A stretch of DNA of 64,000 nt, from contig NZ_LYBM01000004.1 of NCBI RefSeq assembly GCF_001707825.1, forward strand, positions 62,001-126,000. The letters run 5' to 3'. The notes under the pieces were generated by a model, which saw only the letters and a list, made by a program, of their open reading frames with translations, made no database searches and had not been told where the DNA came from. Each line of letters starts with the position of its first letter. Positions within the stretch are counted from its first letter, which is position 1. The position numbers and the translations under genes were made by a program. The DNA is from Veronia pacifica. Lineage in GTDB: Bacteria > Pseudomonadota > Gammaproteobacteria > Enterobacterales > Vibrionaceae. Shown here one piece after another: positions 40,148 through 49,301 of this stretch.

Positions 40148-42566
40148 ATGGCAAAGATGTATCCAACTTTTGGTCCGAAGACTAATGAGAGTCACTATGC
40201 AGAACCGAAGTTTTATAATTTATTAAAAAATGGTTTAGATGATACCTATACGGTCATACATTCAGTGCCGTGGTTATCTTCTGCAATTAAAGAAATTTAT
40301 GGTGATATAAGCGCAATTGGTGAAGTTGACTTTTTAGTCATTCATCCAATTAGAGGTGTTTTAGCTGTAGAAGTAGGGGGAATTCTTCAGAGATGTAAAT
40401 GGTTACTTCTACAGCCAGGGTGGAAGTAAAAGCCACTTTGATCCATTCAATCAACTTAATCGTGGCGTTTTTTCCATACAAGATTTATTAAAGAAAAATA
40501 ATATTCATACAAGATTAGGTAGAGCCTATTTTTTTCCTAAAATAGATGTAGGTTTTAATCTACCACCCGAATATCAGGATGCACATAATAAAATTCGTTT
40601 AGTCATAGACTCAGGAGACTTGGGGAGAGAAGCTATTAGAATAGTAGAGATAATGGACTACTATAAAGACCTACTAGCAATAAAACCTCTCACTCAATAT
40701 GGCGTAAAAAAAATAGTTGATTGCTTAATTCCTCAAGTCTATAACAAAGCATGTTGGATTTCTAGAATAAAAGATGATAATAGAACTTGGCTTAAACTTA
40801 CTGATGACCAGATATATATTTCGAAAAAGGCTATGGATAAACAGCGGACGATAATAACTGGTTGGCCGGGTTCTGGTAAAACTATTGTACTCATTCATGT
40901 CTGTAGGCAACTGGCTGTTCAAGGTAAAAAAACATTAGTTGTCACATTTAACAGACTCCTTTCAAATAAAATTTCTGATGAGCTCAAAGGAACTAGCGAT
41001 TGTAAGGTATTTAGCTTTAATAAGCTTTGTACTGAATATAGTGAAGAGGGAGTTTTTACTTTTTGTATTGAAGAATCATTAAGGAATATAGTTAAACAGA
41101 ATAAACTATCAGAATTTGATGTTCTTCTAGTAGATGAGGGGCAAGCAATAAGTGAGGAATCATGGAGGTTATTTGAAGAGTGTTTTAGGGATAAAAAAAT
41201 TGTAGTTATGTGTGATGACGCACAAGCATTTGGCTATGAGAATTCAGTAAATCTAGCTTTTTTAGAAAGCCTAATGAACGTCAAAGCTTTTTTATTAACT
41301 GAAAGTATGCGAATGCCTAAAGCAGTTTGTGAGGAGCTAAAGTTATTTAGCACTCCTGACTATTCAGTTATTAATAGAAGAGAATTTGAAAAAGATACAT
41401 TAAATAGAGTTGTTACTTTTGATCAATCTGAAAAACTTAAAAAAGCGATTGCTAGATTATTGAGTGATGGCATCGCTAAGTCTGATATTTGTATTTTAAA
41501 ACCAGCAAAGGTAACTGTTCCAATTGACTTGGTTCCAGTTGGAATTGAATTAGAAAATATTGGAAAGTATCGAGGATTAGAAAAGCCAATAGTTATAATC
41601 TATGCACCATCAGATATGAGTCAAACTGATTTCTTCTGTGCTTATTCCAGAGCTACTAGTCGTTGTATTGTAATTTTAAGTGCTAATCATATACAATATG
41701 GCGACTATGGTGAGCTGGGACGTTTAATTTATAAAAAAGATCCTGAAAGAGTAAAGTCATTGGCAGAAAAAGGTTTATTGAAAAATAAAATTTTTAGTAA
41801 ACACTCAGGATTAAAATTCAATTTAGAGATTAGAGATATATTAAATCTATATTGGTGCGAAAAATGGAATAGCTACTTTTTTTATTCGGAAAAATACCCG
41901 TTACTCCAAGAGCTTATTCTATGTCATTTAGAAGTTACCCATATAGACGGTATAATCAGTTGGACTGATAGAAGCCTAAATCATTTTAGAGTTTCTGGAA
42001 ATAAAAACATAACACTGAGATCTAGAGTTTCTGATTATGAATTAAATAATTGTTCCAAATGTGGTTGCGAAGTAATCAGTGACTTTGGATGTGGAAATTG
42101 TGATGATAACTTTTCTTTCTATGATATGATATGTAGTAAAAATGAAATTAAAAATCGCTTTAGTAAGATAATTAATATAATTAAGGGTGAGGAAACTCTT
42201 AGTAAAGAAAGTAAGAATAACATATCTCCTTTTTTAAGCGCTTCACTTTTGGTTATGAATAAACTGGATGACTTTATAAAATATGAAATATTATCTATTA
42301 TAAATAAAGCAGATAATTACATAACAAAAACGATTATTATCCATATCTTTTATTTAATTTTTAATAATAAACATAATAAAGATATACTAATTATAAATAA
42401 ATCTGTAATTGATTTTGTAAAACGCTGCTCTCCAAGTATAAGGAATGAACTTTCAGATGCTTCTATTGCAGCATTTGTATCTAATTCAATCGTGTTTTTA
42501 GAGAGCTCGAATATACTAAAAAAAATTGGGAAAGGTAAATTTGTAGTTATAATAAAAGTTATTTAG
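40148..42566 (+). pseudogene. NERD-domain nuclease/SF1 helicase, frameshifted
   Basis: Repaired length is about 806 aa. Residues 1-85 read like a NERD (nuclease-related) domain, with GEVDFLVIHPIRGVLAVEV. Directly after this the frame is lost near 40376-40395 (where EVKGG is expected), and the other frame continues FRDVNGYFYSQ and stays open to 42566. The rest has Walker A GWPGSGKTIVLIH, Walker B VLLVDEGQAISEE, and a superfamily 1 helicase C-terminal motif FFCAYSRATSRCIVIL. A zinc-ribbon-like CSKCGCEVISDFGCGNC near the end completes it. NERD-helicases of this type occur in defence islands. Base composition is clearly A+T-rich. Net change is +1 (or -2) base; real or error cannot be decided. Confidence 0.8.
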
Positions 42567-42707
42567 TGATAGTGTCATCCTATTTCACTAATATGACTTT
42601 TGTTTTATTAATTTCTTCAAATTTTAAGAACTATACCCTAATATTTAAATATAGGGTATAGATAAATTACTTCGTTTACTTTAGTAAACTATATTTATAA
42701 AAATGTA

Positions 42708-43834
42708 TTATTGAGATAAATGTAATTCGTATTCACTAAAGAGATACTCAACAGCCTTATATAAAAATAATGTTAGAGGAGGCCAGCATGAATGAGTGAT
42801 TTTCACTTTCTCTTGCTCTTCATAATCTTCTTGATGAACAAGTTGATTTCTTATAGAGTAGATTTTTCCTGCAACTAGTCGTTTGTGCTCATCTTTATCA
42901 GATAGAGTTAAACCATCGATAAATTTACCACCTGAAATACCTGATGTATCAAAGCAATCAAATGTTAGTAAAGAGAAGAGATTTTTATAGATTCTTTCTC
43001 TTTCTCTCTCCATTTTATAGACTCTTGGACTATCTTCGCTAACTCAAATGCATTTTTGTTCGTACCAATTTGGTCTCTTAGGGTTAGCATCCATGGTAAA
43101 TAATATAGTCCCTCTATACACCTATAAACTTCTAAATATATATGTTTCCAATGAAGTGATGTAAGAGATAAATATATATTTTCATAATTTGCACTATTTA
43201 ATTCAATAATGTTATTTGCTGTACTTAATATATCACTATTGATGTTCTCAGATCTAAGGCATGGACAATATAAAGCAAGTTTTGCCGCTAAATACCATAT
43301 CCCAAGTTCAGGAATTACAGAGTTACTATCTAGCTTAAATACCTTAATGGGACGATATACATCAATTAACTCGTCAATTTCATGGCCCTGATAAGATTCT
43401 TTTTCTTCTCTATGCCCCAAAGCAAGCTTTTCTTCTAACTCCCTATCTTGGCTATTTTCAAGCGAGGGTTTGTAGAAACCTTGTAGATGGTAGCAAAGCT
43501 TAATAAAAAAGCATTCTTCGATATGATGCTCTTGTGCATTTAAATTATCTATACAATCAAATAATTTATCCGTATCACAGCTTGGAAAAAACTCTGTAGA
43601 AATAACTATATAATACTCATCTTTACATTTTAATTTCGCTATGAAATCCCCATTTCGTAATGTTATTACTTCGTCAGAGTATACTTCTAATGAATCAAAT
43701 CGCTCAAATTGCTCTGACTGTATTTCTGGATTTAATCCTGCGGTCTTTAATTTTTTGATATCCCCGATTTTTGCTAAAGCTACGATTGGTTCGAATATTG
43801 ACTTAATATATTCATCATATCTTACTTTAGCCAT
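42708..43834 (-). pseudogene. HEPN-type R-x4-H protein, paired with the DGMQR protein, frameshifted
   Basis: The first 280 codons from ATG 43834 show no known domain. The frame is lost near 43013 inside a purine run (repeated AGAGAA), and the other frame continues YKNLFSLLTFDCFD to a stop at 42708; about 375 aa when joined. Near the end is IYSIRNQLVHQEDY, whose R-N-x3-H (42834-42851) is the catalytic motif of HEPN ribonucleases. The gene overlaps the end of the upstream gene (TAATG), so it is translationally coupled. HEPN proteins commonly act as toxins or effectors in defence systems. Function here is inferred from motif and pairing. Confidence 0.6.
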
Positions 43835-45027
43835 TAATTACCTGCCCTTCTCCAGCATGGTTTTAACGAGTTTTCTATTTTTTCTATACCTTCTAAAAGT
43901 GTTAAAAAAGATGTTGTGAAAAAATTCCTTTCAAATTGACCAACCTTAGAACTTTTTACACTTAGTAGCAGGTCTAAATTCTCTATATCCAGCAGCTTTT
44001 CAAGTTGTTCATTATTCATTTTTTCTACTCTTTCAAAAAACAACTCGAGCTTCTTACAGATTACTTCAAACTTTAGTTCTGATTCATCCCAATCTATATC
44101 AAATCCAGGTTGATCAAAAATATATATGGACATTGCTACGCAAAACCCAACCATTGCCGGGAATGATTTAAATATATCTTTACCAGTTTTAAACCTAATC
44201 AACCTTTGTTCTACTTCGCCTTTAGATTCATATCTAGAAATGGTTTTATCAAAGCTAGTTAGTAGTTCAATTGTCTTGATGAAATAGTCGAGGAATCGCT
44301 CATGTGAAGACGATTCAATTATATCTAATCGTGCGAAATCTTCTGAAATAGTACTTTTTAATTCAATGTGGTTTTTTCTTGCAGAGAAAAGTAATAGTAA
44401 CTCAATCAACTTTTCGCTTTGATACTGACCAGCTCTTGTTCTTCGTCTTGATTCTTCATCTTGGTTGAATATATCAATATTTCCACTCACTTTATCACTA
44501 ATTATTTTGAGTAGAGGATTATATACAGTATTTAACTGACGAGATACCTCCCATGGAACCTGACCTGTATTTAGTACCAGCATTCTGTAAATAAGGCTGT
44601 TAAGACTATCTGATACCCAGAACTCTACTCTCAACTCATTATTTTTTACACTCGGGTTCAATTCAATAGCTTCAGCTATAGCTGTAGTTCGTTGCATGCC
44701 ATCAATTACAGACAGACGTCCGGGAATATCCTTTTTCGCAATTTTTAGCAACTCATCGAGATTATCAATACTGTTGAATTTTTCAATCTCTATTGGTTCA
44801 ACTAGAATACCTATTACAACAGGAGGTAATATAGCATTATTCTGAATGTCCTTAACCATACGATCACGTATAACTAATGCTGTTTTTGTTTTTAAAGGTG
44901 TTCTCTGCCCTTGTAATCCACCTTTATCTTTATAGACATCATCAATGAGATCTAGATAATCCGATATTTTCATCGGTGTAATGATAGATGTGCATCTCAG
45001 CTTTTTCTCAATAAGCTTGTGTAACAT
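43834..45027 (-). CDS. DGQHR/DUF262-like protein with DGMQR motif
   Basis: 397 aa, A+T-rich gene. The core is GRLSVIDGMQRTTAIAEAIE (D109-R113), closely resembling the DGQHR/DGQQR motif shared by DndB-type and DUF262/GmrS-type (ParB-like) proteins. Those relatives act in DNA modification-linked systems or nucleotide-driven restriction. In between lie long helical, polar segments and no membrane helix. The stop overlaps the start of the HEPN-motif gene, so the two should act together. The first residue is ATG 45027. I recognise a family resemblance, not an exact family. Confidence 0.65.
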   Translation of the reverse strand: MLHKLIEKKLRCTSIITPMKISDYLDLIDDVYKDKGGLQGQRTPLKTKTALVIRDRMVKDIQNNAILPPVVIGILVEPIEIEKFNSIDNLDELLKIAKKDIPGRLSVIDGMQRTTAIAEAIELNPSVKNNELRVEFWVSDSLNSLIYRMLVLNTGQVPWEVSRQLNTVYNPLLKIISDKVSGNIDIFNQDEESRRRTRAGQYQSEKLIELLLLFSARKNHIELKSTISEDFARLDIIESSSHERFLDYFIKTIELLTSFDKTISRYESKGEVEQRLIRFKTGKDIFKSFPAMVGFCVAMSIYIFDQPGFDIDWDESELKFEVICKKLELFFERVEKMNNEQLEKLLDIENLDLLLSVKSSKVGQFERNFFTTSFLTLLEGIEKIENSLKPCWRRAGN

Positions 45028-45646
45028 AAACCCCTCAGCTTTGGCCGTACGACTAAATGTAGTCTTGAAAGCCAGAATGTATCATGACTTTGAGTTATTG
45101 TCCTGTAAGTAGACAAAGGCTCTGTGTATAAATTTAGTCAAATAGTAAAGTTCTGCACTTGATATGAGGCTAAGCGTAGATATCCGAGAGTAGTTCTTTA
45201 TTCTTAAGAAAAGTAGGGGTTTAGTTGTTCGACGTAGTTAAAGTACTTTCTGTGATGTGTAAAGAGCGCTAATTCTTTCTTTATATTTTTGAATCTTTAT
45301 CTAGATTTTGACGTGTCGTTTTAGGCGATGCAGAGTGTATTTTAGCTGTTTCAGTTAGCTATTTTTAGCATTCATGCCGTATAACCATTAAGCTATTACC
45401 TTCATCGAGAGCACAAAGAACTCCCCCTTTTGATTGCAGCTAAATCCTCGATCAACGTCACCAAATCAATACACCCACTCCGATACACTTGCCTTTAGAC
45501 TTAATTATGTATTCGTTTATATTTCAATGAATTTACTGAGCCTGTAGGCCGACGAGGCCGCATTTTCACTTGCCCTAGTTACAGCGTTGGCCTAAAGGCC
45601 TTATGGTTCGGCAGCAAAGCCTTAAATCTTAATTAAAAGGATTGGT
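45028..45646. other. Intergenic stretch with decayed coding remnant
   Basis: About 620 nt. It holds the promoter of the DGMQR/HEPN pair. On the minus strand, between about 45365 and 45490, two short frames read YRSGCIDLVTLIEDLAA and, in another frame, LQSKGGVLCALDEGNSLMV followed by a stop at 45365. Together they look like the 3' end of a decayed gene that I do not recognise. Several GGCC-rich short inverted repeats occur near 45545-45610. Confidence 0.35.
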
Positions 45647-45965
45647 ATGGAAAAAAGACGCTTCTATAGACTTGATGAAATCTCAGACGTAGCTCCTGTG
45701 ACCAAAGGTGGTTTATTAGAATCTGTCGATAGTGGGCGGTTACCGCTTTGTGCTTGGATCGATGCTAGGGCTTTATGCGCCCCACTGCGAAGTAGGCCTG
45801 TACTCGCCAATCTGTTTGATTATTGCGGATTAGCAGGGATCTCATCGTAGCAATCCATTCATATTTAAATACATAGATGGTCTTGGCTTGTTTGGAATAA
45901 CTTTACCTTTGCTTGATATTGCAGGTAAATCTTATCGTACTGCATTGCCATCCGACCTGAAGTGA
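45647..45965 (+). pseudogene. Short hypothetical protein with a +1 frameshift
   Basis: A TTAAAAGG sequence lies before ATG 45647. The frame encodes MEKRRFYRLDEISDVAPVTK and continues to a stop at 45848. The neighbouring frame then continues SNPFIFKYIDGLGLFG up to TGA 45963. Removing one T near 45849 gives a single protein of about 105 aa. The N-terminus looks like a small phage or plasmid DNA-binding segment, but no family is certain. Likely a remnant of the island. Confidence 0.45.
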
Positions 45966-46010
45966 GTAGCCTAGAGAGCAGAAATCACCGAATAGTAGGT
46001 ATCAAGTCAT

Positions 46011-46601
46011 ATGGATAATGACAAATATATCCCAGAAGAAATTAAAGGCTGGAACTGGGGAGCATTCTTAACCAGCATAATCTGGGGGATCCGTTTTAAA
46101 TGCTACAAAACGTTTTTGGTTTACATACCATTATTTGGCTTTTTTTATCTCTTTGTTGTTGGTGCTAGAGCGAATCAGTGGGCTTGGCAGAATAATCATT
46201 GGGAAAGTATTGAGGCATTTAAAGCCACGCAGAAAAAGTGGACCTTGGGCACGCTGGTTTTCTATATCGCGCTCATAGCTTTCGCAGTGACATATGTAAA
46301 TAAAGGTGTGAGTGAGTTTGAAAATGCGCCATACGCCAGCCTTGCCCTAGTTGCTTTGGAGCAAAGTGAGAGCTTCCAAGCCAATATTGGTAAGCCTTAC
46401 GAATATTCGCTTTATGCTGGAACGCAAAGAGGTTATGAAGCAAAAGGCTTTGCGGAGATGACGTTTGATGTTCAAGGTGTTAATGGCAAGGGTAAGCTTT
46501 TCGTTAACGCTAGTCATGTTAATCAGGTTTGGCAGCTTGAATGCCTCAGCATTCAATACGCCAACAGTAAACAACCTGACATACTCATTCCGTGTGACTA
46601 G
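46011..46601 (+). CDS. Coa1/Tim21-like membrane protein
   Basis: 196 aa. The N-terminal 75 residues (EEIKGWNWGAFLTSIIWGI, then a hydrophobic YIPLFGFFYLFVVG) resemble the DUF2628-type membrane anchor. A second membrane helix is at about 80-98. The C-terminal part (residues 110-190) resembles a cytochrome c oxidase assembly factor Coa1/Tim21-type domain, with an AEMTFDVQGVNGKGKLFV strand pattern. Related proteins are common in bacteria without a proven role. It starts MDNDKYIPEE; no ribosome site of strength is visible. Confidence 0.65.
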   Translation: MDNDKYIPEEIKGWNWGAFLTSIIWGIRFKCYKTFLVYIPLFGFFYLFVVGARANQWAWQNNHWESIEAFKATQKKWTLGTLVFYIALIAFAVTYVNKGVSEFENAPYASLALVALEQSESFQANIGKPYEYSLYAGTQRGYEAKGFAEMTFDVQGVNGKGKLFVNASHVNQVWQLECLSIQYANSKQPDILIPCD

Positions 46602-46613
46602 TTATAACGCCTA

Positions 46614-46928
46614 CTAGGGTATCGAAAGGTATTTAAATGACGTTATCGCAAGCTGCTTGGCGTATTGTTTAGCCGCTTGTTTACTTTCAAACGGGTATAT
46701 CTCGGCTTTCTGAAGCTCTTCAATTGCACCTTCAATGTTACGAACCATCCAATGACCGCTGGCGATTGATGAAGAGCCACTACAGATGAGCTTATTTGTC
46801 AGGTTTCCACTCCCGTCTAGCGTCCAATAGTCTTTTTGAGCGACGTAAGTTAATTCAACTTCTGCAATGCTGCCGTCTACTCGGTAAAACTTTGGCGGTT
46901 GGTGAGTGGTGATCAAGTAGTGGCGCAT
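46614..46928 (-). CDS. Hypothetical protein
   Basis: 104 aa starting MRHYLITTHQPPKFYRVDGS. It contains a repeated beta-strand-like N-terminus and a helical C-terminus (SKQAAKQYAKQLAITSF). No signal peptide or membrane helix. A start at ATG 46928 has AGGGAACACTGGG upstream (weak). The function is not known; it is convergent with the Coa1-like gene. Confidence 0.5.
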   Translation of the reverse strand: MRHYLITTHQPPKFYRVDGSIAEVELTYVAQKDYWTLDGSGNLTNKLICSGSSSIASGHWMVRNIEGAIEELQKAEIYPFESKQAAKQYAKQLAITSFKYLSIP

Positions 46929-47097
46929 TCCCAGTGTTCCCTTTAGTGAGAGTTATCAAGGTTAGGGTACGTTCGAAGTGAGAAAGCGAATAGCTTGGCA
47001 CGTTGATTTATCGAAGGGGTTCACTCTTCTGTGCCGAGGAATGTAATGTCTATTTGCAGAAGAAGTGGTTATTGCTTGAGTTGCTTTAGAAAAGCAA

Positions 47098-47134
47098 AAG
47101 GCCTGAACAGTGATAAACCGTTCAGGCCTTTCTA
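47098..47134 (-). terminator. Terminator downstream of tRNA-Ile2
   Basis: GGCCTGAAC (arm 47120-47128 read on the minus strand) pairs with GTTCAGGCC (47100-47108), followed on the minus strand by TTTTGCTTTT. It lies just after the tRNA 3' end. Confidence 0.8.
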
Positions 47135-47138
47135 AATA

Positions 47139-47214
47139 TGGTGGCCCCTCGCAGATTTGAACTGCGGACCAATCGATTATGAGTCGAGTGCTCTAACCAC
47201 TGAGCTAAGGGGCC
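47139..47214 (-). tRNA. ileX: tRNA-Ile2 (CAU anticodon, lysidine type)
   Basis: The minus strand folds to a complete tRNA: acceptor GGCCCCT, D-arm GCTC..GAGC, anticodon loop CTCATAA (CAT), T-arm and an encoded CCA end. By anticodon it would be Met, but the body matches tRNA-Ile2, as in Escherichia coli ileX/ileY (GGCCCCTTAGCTCAGTGGTT start). In that tRNA C34 is converted to lysidine by TilS so that it reads AUA. Only 76 nt in length, it lies downstream of rpoD on the same strand. Confidence 0.92.
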
Positions 47215-47314
47215 GTTGTAGGTGGTTGATTATAGGGGAAGAGCATAGGGCTGTCTAGCTTACCTTTCTCCAATTCCGCGCGGTTTTTAACCGTTTAAAC
47301 CATCTGAGACAAAC

Positions 47315-47340
47315 AAAAAAGGCGGGATGTGCCCGCCTTC
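47315..47340 (-). terminator. Terminator of the rpsU-dnaG-rpoD operon
   Basis: AAGGCGGG pairs with CCCGCCTT, followed by TTTTT on the minus strand, about 30 nt after the rpoD stop. Confidence 0.93.
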
Positions 47341-47368
47341 TCATTTTTACCGCTTTATTGGTGAGTTT

Positions 47369-49207
47369 TTACTCATCCAGGAAGCTGCGCAGTACCTCTG
47401 AACGGCTTGGGTGACGCAGCTTACGCAGGGCTTTCGCTTCAATCTGACGGATACGCTCACGGGTTACGTCAAACTGTTTACCTACTTCTTCCAGCGTGTG
47501 GTCGGTGTTCATGTCGATACCAAAACGCATGCGCAGCACTTTCGCTTCACGCGGCGTCAGGCCCGCCAGAACTTCACCAGTTGCCATGCGCAGGTTGTTC
47601 ATGGTCGCGGAGTCCATTGGCAGTTCCAGCGTGTCATCCGGCAGGAAGTCACCAATGTGCGAGTCTTCATCATCACCGATTGGGGTTTCCATCGAGATAG
47701 GCTCTTTAGCGATCTTCAGTACCTTGCGGATCTTGTCTTCTGGCATCTGCATGCGCTCTGCCAGCTCTTCAGGCATTGGCTCACGGCCCATTTCCTGCAG
47801 CATCTGACGAGAGATTCGGTTCAGTTTGTTGATGGTTTCAATCATGTGAACCGGAATACGGATGGTACGCGCCTGATCAGCAATCGAACGAGTGATTGCC
47901 TGACGGATCCACCATGTCGCATAGGTCGAGAACTTGTAACCACGACGGTATTCGAACTTATCAACCGCTTTCATCAGACCGATGTTACCCTCCTGAATCA
48001 GATCCAGGAATTGCAGGCCACGGTTGGTGTACTTCTTGGCGATTGAGATAACCAGACGCAGGTTAGCTTCTACCATTTCTTTCTTGGCGCGGCGTGCTTT
48101 GGCTTCACCGATAGACATACGGCGGCTGATGTCTTTGATTCGCTCAACAGACAGGCCAGTCTCTTCTTCGATGATCTTCAGCTTTTGTACGCAGCGACGC
48201 AGGTCTTCTTCGTACTTGGCAACACGTTCGGTAAATGGTTTGTCCATTGCCAGTGCCGCGTCAATCCAGTTGTCGCTCGACTCATTGCCTGAGAAGAGTT
48301 GAACAAAGGTTTTCTTCGGCATTTTGGCCTGATCAACACAAAGGCGCATCACCAGACGTTCCTGGGTACGTACACGGTCCATGGTTTCACGCATGTCCGT
48401 GACCAGGCGGTCGAATTGTTTTGGCACCAGTCGGAACTGCTTGAATGTTTCAGACAGTCCTTCAACCGCTACAGCGGTGGTTTCGTGGAAGCGGCCGTGC
48501 GTGTCGATGGCATTCTTCATGTTCTCGTATGAGCGTTGTAGCTCTGAGAATTTCTCACGCGCCAGTTCCGGGTCAATACCGGTATCTTCTTCAGAATCAT
48601 CGTCATCGCTGTCGTCGTCGATGTCGTCATCTTCATCTTCAAGTTCAGCTTCACTCAGCTCTGAGCCGATGTGGGTTGCGGTCGGTGCAATGTCTTGCTC
48701 ATTAGGATCAATGAAGCCCGAGATAATATCGGTCAGACGGAGTTCTTCTGCTTCAACCTTGTCAAACTGGTCAAGCAGATAAGAGATAGAGCTTGGGTAT
48801 TCTGCGACAGAAACCTGTACCTGATTGATGCCGTCTTCAATTCGCTTGGCGATGTCAATTTCGCCCTCGCGGGTCAGCAGTTCAACGGTACCCATTTCAC
48901 GCATATACATGCGAACGGGGTCTGTAGTGCGGCCAATTTCAGATTCCACACTGGAGAGAGCAGCTGCTGCAGCTTCCACTGCATCTTCGTCAGCTACTGA
49001 CTCAGACATCATGAGCTCGTCGGCATCGGGAGCAGTTTCGACAACCTGGATCCCCATGTCGTTGATCATCTGAATGATGTCTTCTATCTGATCGGAATCG
49101 ACAATGTCTTCCGGTAAGTGGTCGTTAACTTCTGCATAGGTCAGATAGCCTTGTTCCTTACCTTTGGCGACAAGCAACTTTAGCTGTGACTGCGGATTTT
49201 GATCCAT
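47369..49207 (-). CDS. rpoD: RNA polymerase sigma-70 factor RpoD
   Basis: 612 aa from ATG 49207 ([20 protein letters not shown]); an 18-residue upstream extension lacks support in the family. Regions: 1.1 at residues 1-80, acidic non-conserved region (180-210, rich in D and E), region 2 with [20 protein letters not shown], region 3, and region 4.2 with [20 protein letters not shown]. It is the primary sigma factor. It lies last in the macromolecular synthesis operon after rpsU, yqeY and dnaG, 94 nt after dnaG. Intact. Confidence 0.98.
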   Translation of the reverse strand: MDQNPQSQLKLLVAKGKEQGYLTYAEVNDHLPEDIVDSDQIEDIIQMINDMGIQVVETAPDADELMMSESVADEDAVEAAAAALSSVESEIGRTTDPVRMYMREMGTVELLTREGEIDIAKRIEDGINQVQVSVAEYPSSISYLLDQFDKVEAEELRLTDIISGFIDPNEQDIAPTATHIGSELSEAELEDEDDDIDDDSDDDDSEEDTGIDPELAREKFSELQRSYENMKNAIDTHGRFHETTAVAVEGLSETFKQFRLVPKQFDRLVTDMRETMDRVRTQERLVMRLCVDQAKMPKKTFVQLFSGNESSDNWIDAALAMDKPFTERVAKYEEDLRRCVQKLKIIEEETGLSVERIKDISRRMSIGEAKARRAKKEMVEANLRLVISIAKKYTNRGLQFLDLIQEGNIGLMKAVDKFEYRRGYKFSTYATWWIRQAITRSIADQARTIRIPVHMIETINKLNRISRQMLQEMGREPMPEELAERMQMPEDKIRKVLKIAKEPISMETPIGDDEDSHIGDFLPDDTLELPMDSATMNNLRMATGEVLAGLTPREAKVLRMRFGIDMNTDHTLEEVGKQFDVTRERIRQIEAKALRKLRHPSRSEVLRSFLDE

Positions 49208-49301
49208 AGACGGTATCCAACTTCGGGTCTGAGTGAAGAAATTTAGTATGCGGAAACGCAAACTTCCAATTCTACCAAATCACAAGAGTACTGACTAGTT
49301 T

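Noticed and set aside
45540-45620. GGCC-rich repeats resembling integron attC sites
   Set aside because: The conserved core sites (RYYYAAC and GTTRRRY) at proper spacing could not be found.
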